NCBI GenBank assembly: GCA_041488155.1
Contig: JBGPOS010000048.1
Span: 1 to 30,460 of the forward strand
Length of the DNA stretch: 30,460 nucleotides
Source: JBGPOS01 sp041488155
Lineage (GTDB): Bacteria; Chloroflexota; Dehalococcoidia; Tepidiformales; Tepidiformaceae
Reading direction: 5' to 3'
How positions within the stretch are numbered: the first letter of the stretch is position 1; every line of letters begins with the position of its first letter. A program made the position numbers and the translations under genes. Below are positions 5,842 through 13,557 of this stretch, in pieces. A model generated the notes under the pieces. The model made no database searches, was not told the DNA's origin, and was given only the letters and a program-made list of their open reading frames with translations.

Positions 5842-6755
5842 TGTTCGACTTCGTTACCGGCCCGCTTTCCTACGGCTTCATGCAGCGCGCCCTCATTGAA
5901 ATCGTCATTGTCGGCGCGCTCTGCGGCCTCGTAGGTTGCTTCGTTGTGCTGCGCGGCCTCGCCTTCATCGGCGACGCACTTTCCCATGCGGTTTTCCCCG
6001 GCGTCGTGCTCTCCTACATCGCCGGCCGGAGCATCCTCATTGGCGCTTCCGTCTTCGGGCTGCTGACCGCACTCGGCATCGGCATCCTCGCCCGCAGCCG
6101 CCGGGTCAGCCAGGATTCCGCGATAGGCGTCATCTTCGTCGCCTTCTTCGCCCTCGGAGTCGTCCTGATCAGCCGCCAGGGCGGCTTTCGAAAGGACCTC
6201 GGCTCCCTCCTCTTCGGCAACATCCTCGGCGTCTCGACCCAGGACGTCGTCGTGACGCTGGTCGTCGCCCTCGTCGTCACGGGCCTCCTCCTCGCGCTCC
6301 TCAAGGAACTCACCCTGGTTGCCTTCGATACCACCCAGGCGCGCGCCCTCGGCTATCCCGTCTTCGCCCTCGACCTCCTCCTCCTCTTCCTCGTCTCCTC
6401 GACCATCGTCGTCAGCCTCCAGACCGTCGGCAACATCCTCATCCTCGCGCTCGTCGTGACACCGCCAGCCACCGCCCGCCTCCTCACCGACCGGCTCGGC
6501 CGGATGATGCTCATGAGCACGGCCATCGCCGCCGCGAGCGGCGTTGCCGGCCTCCTGATCTCGTACCACGCCAATACAGCCGCCGGGGGCACAGTCGTCC
6601 TCACCGCCACTGCCATTTTCCTCCTCGCTCTCGCTCTCGCCCCCACCCACGGACTCCTGGGCAACTACCTCAACCGCCGTCGTGGCCACCACCACGCCCA
6701 TCACTTCCACCCCATGGAAGAAGAGGTCGAACAGACCCCCGCCCTCAACGCCTGA
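5841..6755 (+). CDS. znuB: zinc/manganese ABC transporter, permease (ZnuB/MntC type, ABC-3 family)
   Basis: This 304-residue integral membrane protein has about eight or nine hydrophobic segments and forms the pore for Zn or Mn import. Family landmarks include GLVGCFVVLRGLAFIGDALSHAVFPG near the N-terminus and VGNILILALVVTPPATARLL in the second half, the cytoplasmic coupling region. The C-terminal tail is unusual: it carries GHHHAHHFH followed by acidic residues, a likely cytosolic metal-binding tail. The start ATG overlaps the ATPase stop. No substrate-binding lipoprotein (ZnuA/MntA) follows; instead there are 310 bases with two REP-like repeats and then an unrelated dehydrogenase gene. The binding protein must be elsewhere in the genome. 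Confidence 0.87.
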   Translation: MFDFVTGPLSYGFMQRALIEIVIVGALCGLVGCFVVLRGLAFIGDALSHAVFPGVVLSYIAGRSILIGASVFGLLTALGIGILARSRRVSQDSAIGVIFVAFFALGVVLISRQGGFRKDLGSLLFGNILGVSTQDVVVTLVVALVVTGLLLALLKELTLVAFDTTQARALGYPVFALDLLLLFLVSSTIVVSLQTVGNILILALVVTPPATARLLTDRLGRMMLMSTAIAAASGVAGLLISYHANTAAGGTVVLTATAIFLLALALAPTHGLLGNYLNRRRGHHHAHHFHPMEEEVEQTPALNA

Positions 6756-6798
6756 GGTGCTCCTGCCACGCGGGGAAGGAATCGCGTGCATTCGGCCA

Positions 6799-6840
6799 CT
6801 CTCCCTCTCCCTCGGCAGTGGGAGAGGGCGGGGGTGAGGG
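6799..6840. repeat. REP-like palindromic repeat, copy 3
   Basis: CTCCCTCTCCCTCGGCAGTG followed by GGAGAGGGCGGGGGTGAGGG forms an imperfect palindrome, 44 bases after the permease stop. Transcribed, it would form a stem that could protect the 3' end of the znu-like message. Confidence 0.75.
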
Positions 6841-6906
6841 CTTCTGCGAACGGTTCATGGGCACGAGTGGAACTCGCTGCCCGCCTCTGCAAAGGTGGCC
6901 GCCACG

Positions 6907-6945
6907 CTCCCTCTCCCTCCGCAGTGGGAGAGAGCAGGGGTGAGG
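6907..6945. repeat. REP-like palindromic repeat, copy 4
   Basis: The copy reads CTCCCTCTCCCTCCGCAGTG then GGAGAGAGCAGGGGTGAGG. It is in the same orientation as copy 3 and 66 bases from it. The remaining 6946-7053 shows no gene. Confidence 0.75.
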
Positions 6946-7065
6946 ACTCCCCGGGGGCTTACCAGCGGCCCAACGGCCGTCACTGGCGGGCCTCAACGGC
7001 GGTGGCAGCCTGCGACCGCGAGCGGTAGAGTCCTTAGGCCAAGTCCCACCCCCGGAGATGAACCA

Positions 7066-8283
7066 ATGACCACCACCCACAGCGCTGAGCGCAGGCTCAC
7101 CCAACAAGAGATCGACGACCTCCGTCAGAAGACCACCACCTTCATGAAGGAGCACATCTATCCGAACGAAGATCGTATCGAGCACGATCGGGCCGGCCGC
7201 GAAGCCCTCATCAAGAGCCTCCAGGCCCGGACTAAGGCCATGGGCATGTGGGCCCCCCACCTCCCGTCCGCCGCCGGCGGCATGGGCATCGGCTTCATGC
7301 CCTACGTCTACATGAACGAAATCCTCGGCCGCAGCCCCATCGCCCCCCGCGCCTTCGGCTCCCAGGCCCCCGACTCCGGCAACGCCGAGATTCTCTGGCA
7401 ATTCGGCACGCCCGAACTCCAGGAACGCTGGATGAAGCCCCTCGTCAACGGCGACATACGCTCCTGCTTCTCCATGACCGAACCAGAAGTCTCGGGCGCC
7501 GACCCCACCAACCTCCAGACCGCCGCCGTCCGCGATGGCGACGAATTCGTCATCAACGGCCACAAATGGTTCACCAGCGGCGCCATCGGCTCCAGCTTCG
7601 CCATCGTCATGTGCGTTACCCAGCCCGACCAACCGCCCCACCGCCGCATGAGCCAGATCGTCGTCCCCACCGACACTCCTGGCTTCAACATCATTCGCCC
7701 CGTCCCCGTCATGGGCGAAACCGATGGCGCCCACTGCGAAGTCCGCTACAACAACGTTCGCGTGCCCGTCACCAACCTCCTCGGCGAAGACGGTGGCGGC
7801 TTCCGCATCGCCCAGCGCCGCCTCGGCCCCGGCCGCATCCACCACTGCATGCGCTGGCTCGGCCAGATGCAACGCGCCTTCGAGCTCATGTGCGAATACG
7901 CGCTACAGCGCGAAGTCTTCGGCAGCACGCTGTCCGAAAAGCAGACCGTCCAGAACTGGGTCGCCGATTCCTACGTCGAAATCCAGGCCGCCCGCGCCCT
8001 CACCCTGCGAGCGGCCGAGAAGATCGACACCGGCGACGAAGCCCGCGTCGAAATCTCCGCCATCAAGTTCTTCGGCGCCAAGGTCCTCCACGACGTCATC
8101 GACCGCGCCATCCAGGTCCACGGCGCCCGCGGCGTCTCCGGCGATACCCCGCTCGAATCCATGTACCGCAACGCTCGCGGCGCCCGCATCTACGACGGTC
8201 CCGACGAAACCCACCGCATGGTCGTCTCACGCCGCATCTTCCAGAGCTTCAAGGCCGGCAACGGCTGGGACTTCGGCGTCTGA
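7066..8283 (+). CDS. acyl-CoA dehydrogenase, ACAD10/ACAD11 type
   Basis: This 405-residue FAD enzyme has the three-domain acyl-CoA dehydrogenase fold. ATG at 7066 has GGAG 8 bases upstream. Recognisable blocks are APDSGNAEILWQFGTPELQE (101-120), the FAD-contact CFSMTEPEVSGADPTN (134-149), INGHKWFTSG (163-172), the subfamily-typical RRLGPGRIHHCMR (251-263), and the C-terminal YDGPDETH. These match the dehydrogenase part of mammalian ACAD10 and ACAD11, which is fused to an APH-fold kinase and acts on 4-hydroxyacyl-CoAs after 4-phosphorylation. Here the kinase is a separate gene 132 bases downstream, with a second one at 10539. The role in 4-hydroxy-acid or related acyl-CoA breakdown is therefore a reasoned inference. 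An ordinary medium- or long-chain dehydrogenase is the alternative. Confidence 0.87.
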   Translation: MTTTHSAERRLTQQEIDDLRQKTTTFMKEHIYPNEDRIEHDRAGREALIKSLQARTKAMGMWAPHLPSAAGGMGIGFMPYVYMNEILGRSPIAPRAFGSQAPDSGNAEILWQFGTPELQERWMKPLVNGDIRSCFSMTEPEVSGADPTNLQTAAVRDGDEFVINGHKWFTSGAIGSSFAIVMCVTQPDQPPHRRMSQIVVPTDTPGFNIIRPVPVMGETDGAHCEVRYNNVRVPVTNLLGEDGGGFRIAQRRLGPGRIHHCMRWLGQMQRAFELMCEYALQREVFGSTLSEKQTVQNWVADSYVEIQAARALTLRAAEKIDTGDEARVEISAIKFFGAKVLHDVIDRAIQVHGARGVSGDTPLESMYRNARGARIYDGPDETHRMVVSRRIFQSFKAGNGWDFGV

Positions 8284-8320
8284 TGCGGGCCACCCTCCTT
8301 CTCGCGACCCACAGCCTCCC

Positions 8321-8362
8321 TCCCCTCTCCCGGTGCGCCGGGAGAGGGGCCGGGGGTGAGGG
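8321..8362. repeat. REP-like palindromic repeat, copy 5
   Basis: TCCCCTCTCCCGG, GCGCCGGGAGAGGGG and a CGGGGGTGAGGG end, located between the dehydrogenase and kinase genes. It could act as an mRNA-stability stem inside an operon. Confidence 0.75.
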
Positions 8363-8415
8363 CCGGCGACGGCTCAGCCACCCCATCGGCGACCCGGGCT
8401 AGCGAGGCGCCCGAT

Positions 8416-9423
8416 ATGGAGCTCGACGAACTTTCAGAACGGCTCGTCCCCTTCTGTCGCACCCACCTCGAAGACCCCTGGGCCAAAGTAACCCTCGTCG
8501 AAAACGCTCCCGGCCACGCCGGCTTCTCCTACCTGTTCGATGTCCTGAGCGAAGGCCAGCTACGACGCTACTTCCTTCGCCTGCCCCCACCCAACGTCAA
8601 GCTCGAAGGTACCGCCGACGTCCTCCGCCAGGTCGCGGCGCTCAACGCGGTCGAAGGGACCGCCGTCCCACACGCCACCGTCCTCTGGTCCGGCGACGAC
8701 CCCGAATGGTTCGGACGCCCGTACTTCGTCGTCCCTCGCCTTGAAGGCGACGTCTTGCGCCTTCAGGTCGGTGAGTGGGGCACGACCGTCTCCCTGGCTC
8801 AGCGCACCTGGATGGCCGAGCAGGCCATGGCCGCCCTCGCCGGTATCCACCAGGTCGATTGGCAGGCGCGCTGCGCCTCGCTGGGCCCGCCCCTCGACCT
8901 AACCCTCGACGTCACACGCTGGGACCGATTCTACGACCGTGCCGCCGACCCCGAGCTGCTCGCGCTCGTCCCGATAGTCCGCCAGCAGCTCCTCGACCGC
9001 CTCCCCGCCACGCCCCGCGTTGGGCTCTTCCACGGCGACTTTCAGTGGTCGAACCTCTTCTACGCCTTCGAAGGCAAGCTCCTCGCTGTCATCGACTGGG
9101 AGCTCGTCGGCATCGGGGCCACCCTCAACGACCTCGGCTGGATCCTCACCTTCAACGATCCGCCATGCTGGCGTCACGAAGGCGCTTCCGGCGGTGGCCT
9201 CATGCCTCCCGTCGAAGAACTCCAGGCGCTGTACACCGTGGCCTACGGCTCCGACCCAGGCGATGTCGCCTGGTACCGAGCCCTCGCCGCCTACAAGTTC
9301 GCGATCATCAGCGGCTTCAACCTCATGCTCCACCGCCGCGGCAAGCGCCACGACCCCCACTGGGAAGTCATGAAAGACTCCATGCCCAGCCTCATGGAAC
9401 GCGCGAACGACCTGCTCCGCTAG
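8416..9423 (+). CDS. APH-fold phosphotransferase, ACAD10/11 kinase-like (first copy)
   Basis: This 335-residue cytoplasmic protein has the aminoglycoside phosphotransferase/choline kinase fold. ATG at 8416 has GAGG 8 bases upstream. The catalytic loop reads HGDFQWSNLFY (Brenner motif HxDxxxxN), followed by LLAVIDWELVGIGATLNDLGW, in which the Asp of IDWE corresponds to the DFG-type metal ligand. The N-lobe segment YFLRLPPPNVKLEGTADVLRQ aligns with the nucleotide-binding strand and helix. Placed directly after an ACAD10/11-like dehydrogenase, it probably phosphorylates a hydroxyacyl-CoA. Drug resistance is unlikely, since the neighbours are lipid-type enzymes. It ends 3 bases before the convergent PNPOx-like gene. 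Confidence 0.8.
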   Translation: MELDELSERLVPFCRTHLEDPWAKVTLVENAPGHAGFSYLFDVLSEGQLRRYFLRLPPPNVKLEGTADVLRQVAALNAVEGTAVPHATVLWSGDDPEWFGRPYFVVPRLEGDVLRLQVGEWGTTVSLAQRTWMAEQAMAALAGIHQVDWQARCASLGPPLDLTLDVTRWDRFYDRAADPELLALVPIVRQQLLDRLPATPRVGLFHGDFQWSNLFYAFEGKLLAVIDWELVGIGATLNDLGWILTFNDPPCWRHEGASGGGLMPPVEELQALYTVAYGSDPGDVAWYRALAAYKFAIISGFNLMLHRRGKRHDPHWEVMKDSMPSLMERANDLLR

Positions 9424-9426
9424 CAG

Positions 9427-9840
9427 CTACCGCTCCATCAACACCTGGCCCATCGCGATCACTTTGTCCACCCGGACCACCGCCGCCACGCCCTTCCGCT
9501 CGGGGTCCCGCGAAAGCTCGAACTCGACCGTCCGGTCCATCACTTGCTGCCGTACCGGGCCCTCACGGTGCAGCTCCACGGTGCCGAAGAACTTCCACGC
9601 CACGCGCGCCTCGGGGTTCCGGTAGAGCAGACAGATCTGCGGGTTCGCTTCCATGTTCCGCAAAGTCTGCCCCAGGCTCCTCTCCCAGAACGCAAGGTGC
9701 TCCTTGTCGAACACCATCGTGCTCCCCTTGAACACGATGTCCGGCATCCCCTCCGCCGACGATGTCGCAACCGTGACCGGCAGCCGGTCCATTAACGCCT
9801 TGTCGATCGCGGTCGACATCTCTTCGGTCAGTTCAATCAT
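9427..9840 (-). CDS. pyridoxamine 5'-phosphate oxidase-like FMN/F420-binding protein
   Basis: This 137-residue split-barrel protein is of the PNPOx-like superfamily, whose members bind FMN, F420 or haem. Visible features are the N-terminal strand pair LPVTVATSSAEGMPDIVFKGS, then LAFWERSLGQTLRNMEANPQICLLYRNPEARVAWKFFGTVELH, typical of the barrel with its substrate-side loop. I chose ATG at 9840; an upstream in-frame start would add 15 residues that look unlike the family. Its reaction is unknown. It lies 87 bases after the nitroreductase-like gene on the same strand, so the two may be co-transcribed. Confidence 0.8.
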   Translation of the reverse strand: MIELTEEMSTAIDKALMDRLPVTVATSSAEGMPDIVFKGSTMVFDKEHLAFWERSLGQTLRNMEANPQICLLYRNPEARVAWKFFGTVELHREGPVRQQVMDRTVEFELSRDPERKGVAAVVRVDKVIAMGQVLMER

Positions 9841-9927
9841 TTCGCGCTTGCTTCCTGCCTCGGTAAAGTGCCCGGAGCTTACCATTCATAAGCCAAGGCG
9901 GCAATCCTGGACTCGGAGGGGCCGACC

Positions 9928-10434
9928 TTAGCTCGATGCCTGCCACGTCTCTTCGTGCACCAGCTCCTCGAGTAGCAGCCGCGGTCTTGCCACTGCCGGG
10001 TGCGGGGCGTCGCGCGCAGGATCCACGTACCCGAAGGCGATCACGCGGTTCACAAAGACCCCTTCCGGCACCTGCAGCAGCAATCCCAGCGGCCGCTCCG
10101 GGATGTGTGCCGGGCACGACCCTATCCCGTCGTTGAACGCCGCCAGCATCATGCTCTGGGCGCAACGTCCGGCGTCGAACTGGTGCTCCTGCGTCTGCGC
10201 GATCACCACCGCCGCGTCCGCAGTCGCAACCCATTTTGCCAGCGGGCTCAACGCCGCCATCGCCGCCAGCCGCCCCTTGTCCCGCACCAGGATCAGCCGG
10301 TTCGGCTGAGCGTTCTTCGAACTCCCCGTCATCCGCCCCGCCTGCAGGATCCTCCGGATCGCCTCCTCCGGGATCGCCCGCTCCACGAAATACCGCCGGT
10401 CTCGCTTCCTGACCAGTGCCCGATACGTGTCCAC
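9928..10434 (-). CDS. nitroreductase family protein
   Basis: This 168-residue FMN-dependent nitroreductase-fold protein is at the short end of the family. The N-terminal block RALVRKRDRRYFVERAIPEEAIRRILQAGRMTGSSKNAQPNRLILV contains the FMN-binding Arg-rich stretch and the SSKNAQP loop. The C-terminal half has GRCAQSMMLAAFNDGIGSCPAH, the usual helix with a GIGSC-type FMN contact. Such proteins use NAD(P)H or F420H2 to reduce nitro compounds, quinones or enones; the substrate is not predictable here. It is divergent from the second kinase gene across 104 bases, where no clear promoter stands out. Confidence 0.82.
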   Translation of the reverse strand: MDTYRALVRKRDRRYFVERAIPEEAIRRILQAGRMTGSSKNAQPNRLILVRDKGRLAAMAALSPLAKWVATADAAVVIAQTQEHQFDAGRCAQSMMLAAFNDGIGSCPAHIPERPLGLLLQVPEGVFVNRVIAFGYVDPARDAPHPAVARPRLLLEELVHEETWQASS

Positions 10435-10538
10435 GCCGGAATTCTAAGCCGGTGGCGCGGCCCCGTCGCCCGGACCTCGTTTGACGCACTCTCCCGTCCG
10501 CGCCAGACTCGCACTTCCACCCTCCGACAGGGACACTC

Positions 10539-11585
10539 ATGCCTGAACCAACCCTCGACCAACTCATCGATGTCCCCGCGCTCCAGCGCTTCATCGAAGC
10601 CAACGTTCCCGGCCCCGCCAGCCCGATCACCGTCCAGAAACACATCGCCGGTTTCTCCAACGAAACGTTCTACGTCTCCCGCGGCTCCGAGCGCTGGGTG
10701 CTTCGCCGTCCACCCCGCGGCCCCCTTCTCCCCACCGCCCACGACGTCGTCCGCGAGTTCCGCTTCATCTCTTCGCTGTATGGCAAAGCGCGCGTCCCCG
10801 GCCCCGTCGCCCTCTGCGAAGACCCTTCGGTTATCGGCGCGCCGTTCTACCTGATGCAGCGCTGCGACGGCTTCGTCGTGCGTCTCGAACTTCCGGCTGC
10901 CTACGACACACCCGCCGGCCGCGCCCGAGTTGCCGAAGAGATGATCGACGCCCTCGTCGAGCTCCACGCCGTCGATTGGACCGCCGCCGGCATCAGTGGC
11001 CGCTCCGAAGGCTACCTCGCGCGCCAGCTCGACCGCTGGGACAAGCAGTGGGAACTCACCCGCCCCCGCACCCGCGAACTCGCCGGCCTCGACGAGGCCT
11101 CGCGTTGGCTCCGGGCCCACCTCCCCGAATCCGGCCCCGCCACCGTCGTCCACGGCGACTACAAGCTCGACAACGTCATGTTCAGCGGCGACGACCCGCG
11201 CCTCATCGCCATCTTCGATTGGGAGATGGCCACCGTCGGCGATCCCCTCGCCGACCTCGGCTGGCTGATGTCCTACTGGGGCGACCCCGGCGACCCGCCG
11301 CCCCCTCCCGGCTGGCCCACCGCCCGCGAAGGCCCGCCGCTTACCACCCTGGAAGGATTTCCCACAACCGAAGAGCTCGCCGCGCTCTACGGGCGCAAGA
11401 GCGGCCGGTCGATGTCGAGCGTGACCTTCTACCACGCACTCGCCGTCTTCAAGCTGGCGATCATCCTCGAAGGCCTCTACATGCACTACCTCGAAGCCAC
11501 CGCCTCCAACCCCGACAGCGCCCGCTTCGAATGGCAGGTCCCGATGCTCGTCAACCGCATCCACCGCGTCATTGCCAATGGCTAA
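10539..11585 (+). CDS. APH-fold phosphotransferase, ACAD10/11 kinase-like (second copy)
   Basis: This 348-residue protein resembles the kinase domain of ACAD10/ACAD11 more closely than the first copy does. It has an N-terminal GFSNETFYVSRGSERWVLRRPP nucleotide-binding segment, a REFRFISSLYGKARVPGPVALCED helix region, the catalytic loop HGDYKLDNVMF, and the metal-binding IFDWEMATVGDPLADLGWLM. AGGGA lies 6 bases before the ATG. Its last 8 bases overlap the start of the LLM oxidoreductase gene (ATGGCTAA), so the two are translationally coupled. It likely phosphorylates a small hydroxy compound or hydroxyacyl-CoA in the same pathway. Confidence 0.85.
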   Translation: MPEPTLDQLIDVPALQRFIEANVPGPASPITVQKHIAGFSNETFYVSRGSERWVLRRPPRGPLLPTAHDVVREFRFISSLYGKARVPGPVALCEDPSVIGAPFYLMQRCDGFVVRLELPAAYDTPAGRARVAEEMIDALVELHAVDWTAAGISGRSEGYLARQLDRWDKQWELTRPRTRELAGLDEASRWLRAHLPESGPATVVHGDYKLDNVMFSGDDPRLIAIFDWEMATVGDPLADLGWLMSYWGDPGDPPPPPGWPTAREGPPLTTLEGFPTTEELAALYGRKSGRSMSSVTFYHALAVFKLAIILEGLYMHYLEATASNPDSARFEWQVPMLVNRIHRVIANG

Positions 11586-12582
11586 GAAGCGCTGGTCGCT
11601 TTCCATCCCACTCGAAGGCCCCTCCCTCGCCGACCACGCCGCAATCGCCCGCGAAGCAGAGTCCCTGGGGTATACGGACGCCTGGTCGTACGAAGTCGAT
11701 GGCACCGATTGCTTCTCGCCGCTCGCTGTTGTTGGCGCCGCCACCTCGATGCGCATCGGCACCGCGATCGCCAACGTCTACACCCGCGGTCCGGCCACCC
11801 TTGCACAGTCCGCAGCCGGCATCGCCGAGATCGCCCCGGGCCGCTTCATCCTGGGCATCGGCTCCGGCTCCCAGCCCATCGTCGAATCCTGGAACGGAGG
11901 TTCCTTCTATCGCCCCGCTCTGCGCGTCCGCGAGATGGCCGCCTTCCTGCGCCAGGCCCTCGCCGGTGAACGCGTCGTGTTCAAAGGCAAGACGTTCTCC
12001 GTCGACGGCTTTCGCCTCTCTCGCCCACCCGCGCAGCCCATCCCCATCCACGTCGCCGCCCTCCGCGCAGGCATGCTGCGCGTCGCTGGGGGAGTCGCCG
12101 ACGGCGTCTGCGTCAACTGGCTCTCTGCCGAAGACGTACGCAAGTCGGTCGCCGTCGTCCGCGAAGCGGCGCGCGCCGCCGGCCGCGACCCTGACGCAAT
12201 CGAAGTCACTGCCCGACTCATGGTCTCCATCGACCCGCCCTCTCCCGAAGCCGATACCTTCGTCCGCCGCCACATCAACGGCTACCTCAACGTCCCTGTC
12301 TACCGTGCTTTCCACGAGTGGCTCGGCCGCACCGAGCTCCTTCCCATGTGGGACGCCTGGGCCGCCGCTGACCGGCGCGCCGCTGTCGCCGCCATTCCCG
12401 CCCACGTCGTCGACGACCTCATCCTCCGCGGCACACCCGAAGAGCGAAAAGCCCACGTCCGTCGCTACATGGACGCAGGCGTCGACACCGCCTTCCTCTC
12501 CCTCATCACGATGGAAACCGATCCCGAGAAGAAAACGGCCCTCGCCCTCAAGGCCATCCGCGAGATGGCTCCGGGCCGCTAG
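11578..12582 (+). CDS. LLM class (luciferase-like) flavin/F420-dependent oxidoreductase
   Basis: This 334-residue TIM-barrel enzyme of the bacterial luciferase-like superfamily is probably F420-dependent, as many relatives in Actinobacteria and Chloroflexota are. Characteristic segments are AREAESLGYTDAWSYEVDGTDCFSPLA, the MRIGTAIANVYTRGPATLAQSAAGIAEIAPGRFILGIGSGS block (the cofactor-contact non-prolyl cis peptide region), and PIPIHVAALRAGMLRVAGGVADG. ATG at 11578 overlaps the upstream kinase stop. A TTG two codons earlier is possible but less likely. The substrate is unknown; coupling with the kinase suggests a shared carbon substrate. Confidence 0.87.
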   Translation: MAKKRWSLSIPLEGPSLADHAAIAREAESLGYTDAWSYEVDGTDCFSPLAVVGAATSMRIGTAIANVYTRGPATLAQSAAGIAEIAPGRFILGIGSGSQPIVESWNGGSFYRPALRVREMAAFLRQALAGERVVFKGKTFSVDGFRLSRPPAQPIPIHVAALRAGMLRVAGGVADGVCVNWLSAEDVRKSVAVVREAARAAGRDPDAIEVTARLMVSIDPPSPEADTFVRRHINGYLNVPVYRAFHEWLGRTELLPMWDAWAAADRRAAVAAIPAHVVDDLILRGTPEERKAHVRRYMDAGVDTAFLSLITMETDPEKKTALALKAIREMAPGR

Positions 12583-12644
12583 TCTCCGGGGCCATCGCCG
12601 CCTGTTAGTCGTCTTCCAACCAGGCCGGTGCGACAATCGCTCAG

Positions 12645-12731
12645 ATGAACGGCACCCGCCTCGTCCTCGCCATGGTCGCGATCGCCGTCTTCCTCGTCCT
12701 CTTCTTTCAGGCCCTCAACCAGTTCACCTGA
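12645..12731 (+). CDS. possible 28-residue single-span membrane protein
   Basis: The frame begins MNGTRLVLAMVAIAVFLVLF and ends FQALNQFT, giving one hydrophobic segment (about 6-22) with a short polar tail, the usual look of a small membrane protein. It starts 62 bases after the LLM gene stop. There is no good Shine-Dalgarno sequence, so it may be weakly translated or spurious. No homologue is recognised. Confidence 0.4.
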   Translation: MNGTRLVLAMVAIAVFLVLFFQALNQFT

Positions 12732-12742
12732 CAGTCCTGAGC

Positions 12743-12791
12743 CTCATTGCTCATTGCTCATTACTAACCGCTCGTTGCTCATGCCTCATCC
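12743..12791. repeat. heptamer tandem repeat (CTCATTG type)
   Basis: Seven 7-base units run head to tail: CTCATTG, CTCATTG, CTCATTA, CTAACCG, CTCGTTG, CTCATGC, CTCATCC. The array overlaps the 3' end of the minus-strand ABC ATPase gene and supplies its last residues and stop codon. Two more units occur at 30011-30024. Confidence 0.65.
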
Positions 12792-13557
12792 CTCTCGGCA
12801 ACGGCACCGGCAGCCCCGTCTCCGGGTCGCTGAGCACCATCATCGGGACTCCGAACACTCGCTCCAGCGCTTCCGGCAGCAACACTTCCCTCGGCGCCCC
12901 GTCGAACTCGATCCGCCCCTGTCGCAGCGCTATCACCCGGTCCGCGAACCGGCCCGCGAGGACCAGGTCGTGGAGCACGACCACGACCGTCATCCCCTCC
13001 CGGTTCAGCCTCCTGAGCAACCTCATCACCTCCAGCTGGTGCTGGATGTCCAGGAAGGTCGTCGGTTCGTCGAGCAGCAGCACCCGCGGCTGTTGCGCCA
13101 GGGCTAATGCGATCCACGCCCGTTGACGTTCGCCTCCCGAAAGGCTCGCCAGGCCGCGCTCCGACAGATACTCGACATCCGCGGCTTCCAACGCCCACTC
13201 AACTGCCTCGAAGTCCACTCTCCGAGCTCGCTGCAGGATCCCCTGATGGGGGTAGCGCCCGCGCCAGGCGAGCTCGCGCACCGTCAGGTCCAGCCCCCCA
13301 TCCGGCGACTGCGGCAGGATCGCCAGCTGTCGCGCCACGGCGCGCGGGCTCATGGACCGGATGTCCGTCTCGCCCAGCAGCACCTGCCCACGCTCAGGCT
13401 TCTGCAGCCTCGACATGCCCCGCAGGAGCGTGCTCTTCCCGCTCCCGTTCGGGCCCACGATCGCGACCATCTCCCCGCCACCGATTTCGAACGAGACCCC
13501 ATCCACCGCCGGCCGGCCGCCATACCCAAGCGCCAGGTCCCGTATCGTCAGCTTCAT
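12751..13557 (-). CDS. iron-siderophore/cobalamin ABC transporter, ATP-binding protein (FecE/BtuD type)
   Basis: This 268-residue ATPase of the FecCD-associated class has Walker A GPNGSGKST (35-43), the Q-loop LAILPQSPDGGLDLTVRELAWRGRYPH (subfamily hallmark), the signature LSGGERQR, Walker B VLLLDEPTTFLD and the H-loop VVLHDL. Its ATG overlaps the permease stop as ATGA. The final 12 residues, MRHEQRAVSNEQ, fall in the heptamer repeat and are not part of the fold, so the original 3' end was probably overwritten by the repeat. The cargo could be a ferric siderophore, haem or cobalamin. Confidence 0.9.
   Translation of the reverse strand: MKLTIRDLALGYGGRPAVDGVSFEIGGGEMVAIVGPNGSGKSTLLRGMSRLQKPERGQVLLGETDIRSMSPRAVARQLAILPQSPDGGLDLTVRELAWRGRYPHQGILQRARRVDFEAVEWALEAADVEYLSERGLASLSGGERQRAWIALALAQQPRVLLLDEPTTFLDIQHQLEVMRLLRRLNREGMTVVVVLHDLVLAGRFADRVIALRQGRIEFDGAPREVLLPEALERVFGVPMMVLSDPETGLPVPLPRGMRHEQRAVSNEQ

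Noticed and set aside
6756..7065. A missing ZnuA-type gene between the permease and the dehydrogenase
   Set aside because: The 310 bases hold two REP-like repeats and no frame with a signal peptide or metal-binding motif.
8416..11585. Aminoglycoside resistance genes
   Set aside because: The fold is APH-like, but the neighbours are acyl-CoA and flavin/F420 enzymes and the sequences resemble ACAD10/11 kinase domains rather than drug kinases.
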